Assembly: GCA_030770425.1 (NCBI GenBank)
Contig: JASJFT010000056.1
Location: 62,001-126,000, forward strand
Length of the DNA: 64,000 nucleotides
Origin: Darksidea phi
Lineage: Eukaryota; Ascomycota; Dothideomycetes; Pleosporales; Lentitheciaceae
Direction of reading: 5' to 3'
The translations under genes were made by a program, and so were the position numbers. The notes beneath the pieces were generated by a model, which saw only the letters and a program-made list of their open reading frames with translations, ran no database searches and had not been told where the DNA came from. Below, one piece after another: positions 10,539 to 20,200 of the stretch (positions are counted from its first letter, which is position 1; every line of letters begins with the position of its first letter).

Positions 10539-11621
10539 ATGGCGACCTCCTTTTCTTCGCTTCCTATCGTCGATGTCGGTGCACTGAAAGCTCCACAGCT
10601 TACGTCTGCAGACGCCACCACGCTAAGCAAGCAGCTGTACGACGTCTTTACGACAACAGGCTTTGCGTACCTTGTCAACGTTCCACTGAGTTTTGACCAT
10701 GACGAAATATTTGGGCTTGCTCAGGAGTTCTTCGCCATCCCTATGGACCAGAAGATGCGGCTCGCGAAGAAGTCATTTTGTCCAGGTCATCAAAATACGT
10801 ACAGGGGGTATGCAAGATGATCAAGTCTCAGTGCTGATAGTGACGCGCGCAGCTATTTCCCTACCCAGCCCCATCTGGCATCAGACAACTTGAAGGAAGG
10901 GTTCGAGATTGGCAATCCGGCGGCTAGCCATAGATTGTCATCAACCAATCAACAGAAGGTCAATCTGTCCGAGCCTAACGTTTGGCCGGATAAAACTCGT
11001 TTCATGCAACAAGAGCGCTTAGAGGAGATGTATGCCGAGCTTCAGACATTTGCCTCGCAACTGCTATCTCTGTTAGCCGTATCGCTCGGCAAGGATGCTG
11101 GGTACTTCTCCTCATGGCTGGACGATTCACTGAGCACATTGCGACTCCTGCACTACCCTTCTGTGCCACACAGTCAGACTCAACAGCAGCACGAACAATG
11201 TTCTGTGGGACTCAGCTGTACCCCGCATACCGACAGTGGGATCATCACGCTACTTCATCAAGACACTACCGGGGGTTTGGAGGTCCTCAATGTATCCGGG
11301 GAGTGGATACCCGCACCTTATATCCCTGGCTCCATCGTTGTGAACATTGGCGATTTGATGGCTTCGGTATCTGGTGGAAAGTTCACGGCGACAATGCACC
11401 GCGTACGGACACCAACTCGCAAGCGGTCCCCATCAGGCGGTAGCTTCGGCCGCTTCAGTATTCCATTTTTCTTTGAGCCGAGTGAGGCGTGTGTCGTGGC
11501 ACCCATCAATGGCGTGGGAGAAAGCGTTGTGTACGGCGAGCATGTGCGGAAAAAGATGGCCACATGGGTTGAGTTCCAGGACGACAGCGGATATGACACG
11601 GGTACCACCGAAGGAACGTAG
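10539..11621 (+). CDS. 2-oxoglutarate/Fe(II)-dependent dioxygenase (isopenicillin-N-synthase-like)
   Basis: Two exons, 10539-10807 and 10853-11621 (345 aa). The 45-bp intron (gtatgc...gcgcag) joins QNTYRG to YFPTQPHLASDNLKEGF, a standard DIOX_N-to-core transition. The N terminus (LPIVDVGAL) is the usual strand opening. Iron ligands are H and D in PHTDSGIITLLHQD and the distal H in ATMHRVRTP; the 2OG-binding Arg is in GRFSIPFF. Enzymes of this type hydroxylate or desaturate small molecules, using 2-oxoglutarate and O2, in the cytosol. The substrate is unknown. A weak in-frame upstream ATG at 10356 is passed over because it adds no conserved sequence. Confidence 0.87.
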
Positions 11622-11970
11622 GTTGGACAGGTTGCGTTCCAACCTGAGAATTTCCTCTTCTACAACATTGTCGAAGATGACTCAGTGAAAGAACATGCGG
11701 TGACCCGTCTATTATGAGTCCAGCCATTTCGCATTGAAGTCTGGCGGTATCCAAACAATCCAGTCCTATGGCTATTAAGACCGAGCCTGCAACGATCTCA
11801 CCTTTCTAATTCGACTATGCATTGAACTGGTTGCCCACCACCGTAATTCACGCATAGAGTCGCTTGACGCTGAGCTAGAAGCGGAAAGGTTCGGTGCGCA
11901 AGAGTAAAAAATATCGAGTGAAAAAGGCAAAAGTGGGTGAAGGCGGATTCCGTAATCCTCAGATCTTAGG

Positions 11971-11979
11971 ATCTGATAA
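11971..11979 (+). promoter_or_regulatory. SreA-type GATA site upstream of the siderophore transporter
   Basis: atctgataa is a perfect match to ATCWGATAA, the known binding sequence of the fungal iron-regulatory GATA factor SreA. It lies 66 bp before the ATG of a siderophore transporter, a classic SreA target. The match is seen directly; regulation is inferred. Confidence 0.6.
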
Positions 11980-12044
11980 CAAAGTTCAACCCTCGCCTTC
12001 ACACCCTAATCCATTTTGTGCAAACGATACAATACGGTCTGAAA

Positions 12045-14201
12045 ATGGAGAATCCATCCCGCGTCGGCAACATGTCCGGTCTTGGTGAGAAAGAGAAGGG
12101 CCACATCCCATCCGAGCAGGTCGAGCAGAACGGCTCCCCGCCGTCCCTCATCGGCAACAAATCCCCCGGTGTCGTACGGGTCGAAGCTCTAGCTGCCCAC
12201 ACCTCCCTCTTTGACCGGCTTGTCATCTTCATAAGCATCTTCTTGGTTGCGTATGCGTATGGACTCGATGCCACGTTGAGGTACGCTTACCAGCCCTTCG
12301 CGACTTCCAGTTTCCAAAGCCATTCACTGCTGTCGACAATAAACGTTGTGAGGGCCGTCGTTGCGGCTGCCGCCCAAGTAGGTTACGTGCAAATGACAAT
12401 AATATCTACGCTGACTGTTCTAGCCCACTGCTGCAAAGATCGCCGACGTGTTTGGCCGGGTGGAACTCATCGCCGTTTCGGCCTTCTTCTACGTCATAGG
12501 TAAGAGAACAAGCTATCGTGTGGAAGTAATCTCCATGTTTTTTTGTTGTGGCCCCCGGTTGATTCCAGCCGGCAACCTTTACTCTGGAGGAAGGCCCTCA
12601 GATGCGAGAGACCGACAAAGAGTTTCGTGACCGGCTACTTACGGGAAACAGGAACCATCGTCGAGACCACTAGTAATGATGTAGGAAGCTTCGCCGCGGG
12701 CGCTTTCCTCTATCAGGTCGGCTACACCATGATAGTGTTGCTTGTCGAAGTTGTTGTTGCAGACATTACGTCTCTCCGGTCTCGTTTGTTCTTCTCCTAT
12801 CTTCCAACTGCGCCCTTCATCATCAATACCTGGATCTCTGGCATTGTCTCTGCCGCCTCTCTTAAGAACACTAGCTGGCGTTGGGGCATAGGAATGTGTG
12901 AGTTTGTCGTCTTCGTGACAGTGCTCATTGGCTGATTGTTAGGGTGCATCATTTACCCTATATGCTCCCTTCCTCTGCTCATCTCACTGTGGCGGGTCGG
13001 CCATAAAGCAAAGAGCGCCGGCTCTCTGAGCATCTACAAGACGCCATATCAGACGTATGGTGGCACGAAGCTGGCTCGGGCGCTATTCTGGCAACTGGAC
13101 ATCCCTGGGATTATCCTGCTGATCATGGTGTTTGGATTCATCCTCACACCACTGAGTCTCGCTCAGGGTATGGCCTTTCAGTGGAGGCAGGCGAAGATTA
13201 TTGCGCCGTTGGTTATAGGTACCCTGTCCGTCCCGGTCTGGATCTGGTGGGAGAAGAGGGCACCGCACCCCATGGTTCCTTTCCACGCGAGTCATCCGTC
13301 TTGTACGCTTCGAATGTTCATTAACATTTTCCACAGCTCATAAAAGACCGCGCAGTCTGGGGTGCTCTCGGGATCGCTATCACTCTGAACTTCGGTCAGT
13401 TCGTCTCCGCTACTCCACTTTGATTCACCCCGCTAACGTTGTGCAGCCTGGACTTGTCAAAGTGACTTCCTATTTACGGTCCTCATTGTCGCCTTCAATG
13501 AGTCCATCAAGTCTGCCACACGCATCACTGCGATCTACAGTTTCTCCTCTGTGGTTACCGGCATCCTCCTTGGTATCGTGGTCTTCCTAAACCGCCGTTT
13601 AAAAGTATTCATTCTCTTTGGTACCTGCCTCTTTATGGTTGCGTTTGGTCTCTTGATCCACTATCGTGGCGGAACGGGCAGCTCTGCACACAAAGGTCTT
13701 ATTCTTGCGCAAGTCCTTCTCGGCGTTGCGGGCGGATTTTTCCCTTACCCAGCGCAGGTGAGCATTCAGGCTGCAGTAAAACACGAACATCTTGCCGTCG
13801 TCACGGGTATCTACCTCGCTTCTTACAACATCGGTTCCGCGCTAGGAAATGCCGTCTCCGGCGCTATTTGGAGGAATGTCGTTCCCGGCAAACTTAACTC
13901 TCGCATCGCAAATTCTACGCAGGCGGCGCGTTGGTTTTCGGAGCCGCTACTACTGGTACCGTATCATCCACCCGGTACGCCCGACCGTGATGCAGCAATC
14001 GCTGTCTACAAGGACGTTCAACGCCTGCTCTGCATCACCGGCATCTGTCTCTGCGTAGTCCTGGTCTTTTTTTCCTGCGTCATTCGCAACCCGAAGTTGG
14101 GAGTCGAGCAGAGCGCGCCAGATGCAGAAGAACGTGCGAAGGCTCCTGAGGCTCAAAACAGCGACGAAGCGAAGAGCAAGTTCGCATTCTGGAGGCGCTA
14201 G
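12045..14201 (+). CDS. MFS siderophore-iron transporter
   Basis: Six exons: 12045-12377, 12424-12499, 12652-12897, 12943-13286, 13337-13394, 13447-14201, giving 603 aa. Every junction keeps frame and restores family sequence, for example FFYVIG+[15 protein letters not shown]+WCIIYP and LNFA+WTCQSDFLF. The fourth intron appears to be GC-AG (cac|gcgagt...ccacag|ctc); the third exon is preceded by an unusually long 152-bp intron. About 14 membrane helices are expected, as in the Sit/Arn/Mir family of plasma-membrane proton symporters that import Fe(III)-siderophores. The short polar N terminus and charged C terminus (KSKFAFWRR) are typical. A SreA-like site lies just upstream. Confidence 0.88.
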
Positions 14202-15196
14202 GAAAGGATTGAATCGTAGCTGTGCGCTCAACTTAGCTCGACGCGCTGGGACGGGGACCGACAGTGTTCGCTTGATTAGCTTCAGTACCCGACGACATGA
14301 GAAGACTTCAAGGTCCAAGTTGCTTTACGGTGTTCTGAAATAGTCACTGGGAATCCTCGGTGGTAGATGGCAGTCACTAAGCGGTATAGTTTAGAGTAAA
14401 GTCAATGTTATCTGCAGGCATCCGGACATTATTCTTGGCAATTGTATGTTAGGTGATTAATCAATATGTAAGTATTTTTGTGCTTGTCTTCGATCAGATC
14501 CTTCCTTTACTGAGTTCGTCTGCGGACAAGGTATCCCTCCCAGGGAGGCATTCCTAAGAAATGAACGGCTCGTAACCTTTTCTAATCGTATACTAATGAC
14601 CGCATAATACCATACAACCTTCAGGAAGACATTGAACTCATACACGTAGCTAGCAGCCGGAGGGTTCCTCTCATTGACCGGTAGATCCAATACCTGACTT
14701 CTAGGAACTCTTTCTGGCTGACACCGTTCGCTCCACCTCACGCCAACTGGGACCAGAACGTGCAACAGTGCGGGAATGGTGAGCATGGATTGCATCCGTC
14801 AAAATAACATCTCACCGAAGATGTGGCGGACGACATACGCAGAATGCTCGGGCTCTCGATATGATGGCCGCTGCACTTTCGACGAGCTCATGAACCGTAG
14901 GAATCCGGCGAGAGAGTAGCGTAATTGGACTGCCGGCCACTATCAAGGTAATGGCCGGATCGATACGCAGCAAACGGCCATCAGTTACAACAGATAGCAG
15001 GCGCGGAGTGCTGTTGTGCCTAACTTCCCGGCCTGGTAAGTAAAACTCTCCCAAGATTTACCATGATTATTCCAGTACCTCCGTTGAACGAGTTGTTTAT
15101 ACATCTGGAGACTTGATGATGACCTCGGTCTGGTTTTCCGCAAGAAAACGTGCGCATGCCCGTGTGCACTCAAGCTGACGATTGAGCAGCAAAGCA
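14202..15196. other. Intergenic, about 1 kb
   Basis: No supported gene. Short plus-strand pieces (for example around 14826-14920, reading CTFDELMNRRNP before a stop) might be decayed exons of the relic that follows, but I cannot join them. Confidence 0.4.
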
Positions 15197-15698
15197 ATGA
15201 AGGGAGGCAACACGTATGAGTTCAACGACTACATCCAGAAGCTCGGAGACCGAGTAAGCGCACCTCAACCACAGCAAAACCATACACATTTCCAACCAAT
15301 CACCTACAGATCGACTTGACCCACTGCAACACATCGACACCAGCAACGATGACCTCTTCAAAGACTTCGACAAGACGCGCGAGAAGATCAACATTGCGCG
15401 AGCAGGCGATCACGGCCCCTTCCTCATCGAAGAAGCAAAGAAGCACGTAGGCGACATCTACACGCAGGACCTGGGCCGGAATTCCGCGACTAATGGGAGC
15501 TGGATGACGGTGGATTGGGCGCAGACAGCGAATAGGGAGAGGGTTAATGGCGATAATGGTGTCGCGGGTCGCATTCGGGACTTTCCTAATGATTTCTATG
15601 GTCGAGGGGCTGTGCGGAAGCATTACATGGTGTTTAGGTCGTATAAGTATACGAATGTCGGGCGGTTAGTTGTGGGAGAAGGGATATGTAGCACATAG
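15197..15698 (+). pseudogene. Decayed gene fragment, family not recognised
   Basis: An ATG at 15197 opens MKGGNTYEFNDYIQKLGDR, followed by a perfect-looking donor (gtaagc at 15254) and acceptor (ctacag, about 15309). The sequence after the acceptor is clearly protein-like (LDPLQHIDTSNDDLFKDFD..., FLIEEAKKHVGDIYTQDLG, FPNDFYGRGAVRKHYMVF) and runs open to 15698. The two parts are out of phase by one base, so the gene is broken or I have missed a junction. About 150 residues are visible. The sequence looks like the C-terminal part of a larger protein. Confidence 0.4.
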
Positions 15699-15913
15699 AA
15701 ACGGGAGAATATTAGTTGGTATTTTTGGGAGGCTGTTCTGGAGATGCGCATGGTTGGCTGTAGTTTCGAGCAGAGAATATAAGGCTAATCGGCGAGTTCA
15801 TATTGCTATAATCTCTTTACCGTAAGCTTCCAGTCACAATGACATATTCTGAGATCATTGTGACGGACATGCTGTGTAGGAAGGTCTACTAGGATAAAGG
15901 CATTTTCATAACT

Positions 15914-16898
15914 TCAGACACGGTAAGAAATTCTGCGTCGCTTGTTATCCTGCAGGATTTGCTCCCTGTTTTCCTCAAACTTGTCCATGTTCATCGTTCT
16001 GGTGCGTGTGCCATGTGCGAGAACGCCGTATGTTGGGACCCGTACTGTGGCTCTGTTTCCAATGCGGTTGGCCCAGTCGTCCGCAAACTGTCTCAGTGCC
16101 TCGGCTTCGGTGTTGGTGGCTGTCTTGATGCTCAAGTCTCCGCTCTTCAGCTGATTAGAGGAAACGATCTTCACGTTGGCTATGTTCTCATTTCCCGCTC
16201 TGTTCGATGGCTCGCTCCACATGGACTTTCAGATTGCGTGGGTTCATTGCCCGCAGGCTCTGTATGGTGAGTGGGCCTCTAATGTTCACAATAACCTCGC
16301 GCTGCCTCTGTACAGACGATGTCTTGAGACTTTGTGCATTGTATGTACTTGCTAATGGAACATCTCTGGCTGCCGCAGCAGCGTAACTCATTGGTCTATT
16401 GACCTGCTCTTGGGGCCTCTTGTTCTTGATCTCCCTTGTTATCTCCAGTGTTGCTCTGCCCACTTCCGTTGCCTCCTTTGCGGCTGCCGTTGCCTCCTTT
16501 GCGGCTGCCGTTGCCTCCTTTGCGGCTGCCCTCGCCTCCTCCACCGTGTTGCTGTTCTGTTGTATGTTCGTTGCGACTTGTTGGATGCCTATTGTGGTGT
16601 TCTTCAGCTCGGTCTTGATCTCTTCGAGGGCGTGCGCTGTGTGTTCTGCTGTCGCTTTGGCTTCGGTCTGTACAATTCTGAGGGCGTCGTTTATGGAGGT
16701 GAGATCAGGGGTGTGTTGCATCTTCAGGACGAACGTCAATGAGCCGCGTATAATATCCCCGACGAGATCTGCTGGCAAAGACTGGCTCCTGGTGCGTTCG
16801 ATAAGGTGCAGTACCTCCTGAAGGAAAGTGCTGAGGCATGTAGCGTGCTCGCGGATTGTGTCTGGCCAAGCCGCCCGTCGAGGCCACGTTGTCGTCAT
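15914..16898 (-). mobile_element. LINE (Tad1-like) ORF1/Gag-like relic, frameshifted
   Basis: Minus-strand reading starts at the ATG 16898. The first 236 codons are alanine-rich and coiled-coil, with three near-identical EATAAAK units, and lead to NPRNLKVHVERAIEQSG. At about 16200 the frame shifts by one base into a second ORF (16222-15914) with VKIVSSNQLKSGDLSIKTAT, ADDWANRIG and VRVPTYGVLAHGTRT. That block order is typical of the ORF1 protein of fungal non-LTR retrotransposons. There is no zinc knuckle and no reverse transcriptase downstream, so the element is truncated and dead. The frameshift rules out an intact ORF1 unless it is a sequencing error. Confidence 0.65.
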
Positions 16899-17262
16899 GG
16901 CGCCTTAGTCGCAGTGGGCGCTGCGCCTGAGTGCTGGAAAGCCGAACGGCGTCTAAAGCGGACGTTTGCGTACTTTTAAATGCGTCAATTCCAAAAATTG
17001 AGATACTCGCTGTTGTCGTGTTTTTGATCGCTAGGATTATAGGATCCGTTGGGGTTCTTCCGTGGCGTAAGCACAGCTGGCCAATCAGGGGTCAGTTTTG
17101 CAGGGTTCCCTCCTTCCCTCGAGAATTAGACAGCCCTGGAGATGGCCGAAGGCGTCTAGAATACTCAACTGTCGCTGATACTAACCATACCCACTCCATC
17201 CGTGAGCATTGAAGCGGAACGAGAAGACAATTGATCAAAGCCTCTAGTCTTCTTGCCTTGAC

Positions 17263-20200
17263 ATGTTGCCCGCTGAACCACTTCAGCTCCTCATCGGAGC
17301 CTGCTTCGCCACTTGCGCCGCCGCAGACGCCGGAGATGATTTCTCCAACAACTTGTTCTCCGACCTGGCCCCGTACGTGTCACAGTCTGTCCGGCGTAGC
17401 CAGCATACTAATGCTGCGTTGCACTTAGCCTGCTAGCCCTCTTTGGAGAAAGGGTCACCATGCAGTTCATGAGCCAATCTACGGGCTGGGCCGACAACAT
17501 CATCCTGGCAATGGCCCCGTTGGGCATAATCACCGCCATTGTTGGTGCCATTAGAGTCGGCGGCCCGTCGTGGCTCAAGGCCATCATTGGAAGAGTAAGG
17601 GAAAGTCGTGCCATTGCCGAGTCCGAGCTGATGTCCTCCACCTCGAATGAGGTGTGCGAGCTCTGGAACGGCCAGGAGATTGTCAGAGTCATGGGCACAG
17701 GGCCGATTCGGGAATTCATTATCCTGCTGCCGGAGGGAAGCGGTAAGAATGGAGGGCAGGCAAAGCCGCAGGCAACGGCTCCAACGAAGACTAGTTCGAC
17801 GACTGGAACTGGGAGCGAATCGGTCGATAGTCCGAGGACTGGCCCAAAGATTGCTAATGAGATGCTGGTAATGGAACTAAAGGATCCTCAGAACAAATCT
17901 CACAAGTATCTTGAGGAACATGGTTAGTTAACGCATCTACCATTTTGTCGCCGTATCTTACCTTCTCGTTAGAGCTCACCATCCGAGAACGCATCTCCGG
18001 CAAACTTACCACGAAGAGTCCCGACCCAGAGAAAGCCTTTCGGGACGTTGCTAATTCTGAAAAAACTGATGAAAATCGCCCTTCGGTCGTCATCATTCGA
18101 AATACAGACGCCGACACGCCAAACCTTACCCTCAACGTTCACAATCAAGTAGGCAGCGGAGAGCTCTATATGGTTGCCGTATGCGGTCTTGTCCTTCAGC
18201 TTAGCGTCCTCGTCTACTCTGGATTCGCCACCTACCAACCGACCTCCTTGCTGCTCAAGGATGGAAACCCCGTCGCTAACTATGCCTTTCCCTGCACTGC
18301 AGCCGGCACGCTGCTCCTGGTAGCTGGCATACTGATTTGCTCCCACGTTGTCGAGGGCAGCACGTCGGAAACGAGATACCGTCCAGCCGCTGGGAAGGAG
18401 GCTCGAGTTGTTTGGCTGCAGAAATCTGGAACCGTCAACGACCAAGCCTTTGAGTCCTTTGCAATTTTCTCGAACGACGCACAGGCCCTAGTTACGACGT
18501 CTCAGCGAAAGGAGCCAGACGGCTCGGAAAACCGACTAGGAACCGAAAAGATGGCATGGGGTGATGAGATCAAAGCTGTCACTGCCACAATGGTCAGCAT
18601 CTGCGGCTTCATCGTGCAGTTCATCGGTTTGCGTGGCATGCACTGGTCAGCCTCGGTGGCCCAACTTGGCGCAACTATCGTCATGGCCATTCTCAGAGCA
18701 TGGGTCCGTCGCAATGTCGCAGAACTTCCTAAGTCCCAGTCCCTTCTTTCTGGCCACGAGATGGATTGGTTAGCGATGACTTTTGGAGACTTCTCGAATG
18801 CCCCTTGGCTACATCCACCCAAAGTTGGTGGGAACAGACATAGCAGGCCTTGGGACTGGAGAGTTTCCGCGGTCGAAGATCCGGCGAAATGCGAGAAATT
18901 GAGACGACAGCCGGAGACCACTGGTACGAATACCGATGAATCCATGACTTGCAGAGCGATGAGGATAAGAAGAGATCTTGGTGAGCTGGCCGATTGGCAT
19001 GGACCCGCATCCGTGGAGGCCATCGCCTTAGCTCGCGCGATTGAGGTAACGCTGGATGCCCTGATCATTCCAGAAGGCGAGAAGTTCACCTGGTCTCTTC
19101 CGACTCTCAAGCCTTTCAACGTGGCTGGCCGCGAGTTAGTCACCTTTCGGGTAGACCGACGGGAAAACAGACACTGGAGAGCCTACTCTGACGAGATGGA
19201 AGCTGCGCTGTCGCTGTGGTTATACTCCGTGTATGAACATGAAACTATTGCCCCTTCACGTTCCAGAGACGATGCTTGGTTGCGAGCTAAGGGAACACTG
19301 GAAAAGCCTAGCCTCCGACTCCTAGGTTCGCACACGGCGGCTCTGCAGCGAGACCTCCAGTTGTGGATGCCCGATGGTGCTTCCAGAGTCATCGAGGTTG
19401 ATGACACCAAATCGAAAAACGACAGCAGCATAATGGAGGTGGAGTCCCATCGAGTTGTCGGGTTCGCATCCAACGTCAGGCCTGGCTCTCCCCTAGATAT
19501 TGACATTTACCGATACAAGCGGAAGTCTCCAGAGTCCCCCTGCGAAGATGCTCCCTTGGCGGTCGAATCATACAGCCCTTTAAAGGCACTATACGCCCAG
19601 CATATGTTCTCCGCCTTCATGTGGGCTGTAGCGAAGACGATGAAGCCAATCTCCGGTGAAGCGGACATACGGCCTACAGAGACAGATAGCGCGAGTGGTT
19701 CCACGACATGGCAATCGTTTGCACTGCACAGTACCCAGCTCTCCAAAATGGCACAAGACATCCAAAACACCGGACTTGGAAGCCTGGAAGATGTTTACCT
19801 GAGCATCGTCCCATCACTGAGCATAGAGAAGAAGCTACCACGGGCCGATGCTATCATTGAATGGGCGCGAGAACATGCTAAGCTACATGAGCAGCGAGGG
19901 TACTGGAAAGAGGCCGGAGATGCGTACCTGTGGCTCTTTCGAACGACGAAGGACCTGGGACAGGACGGCATTGCCGCCAAAGCCACCGCCTTGTTAATGG
20001 AATACTTGAGGTCGGTCACCGATGCGATCAAGTTAAGGGAAGCCCAACGGTTTGAGGAAAGAGACATCCAAGAGCTGGAGCAGCTCAAATCGATCCTCGA
20101 CGATGAGTTGCGAAAGGCTGGTGTTGATGATATCTTAGTGGCCCTGATGGGATTGTACAACGTACAGGGCCGTTCTTGGGAATGTGGCCTTGCCCAGACA

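Noticed and set aside
9402..14201. A biosynthetic siderophore cluster
   Set aside because: No NRPS, SidA-type ornithine hydroxylase or acyltransferase is present; only a transporter with two neighbours of unknown link.
16399..16821. Hydrophobic plus-strand ORF suggesting a membrane protein
   Set aside because: It is the complement of the alanine-rich LINE ORF1-like segment, and its apparent helices come from the repeated GCN codons.
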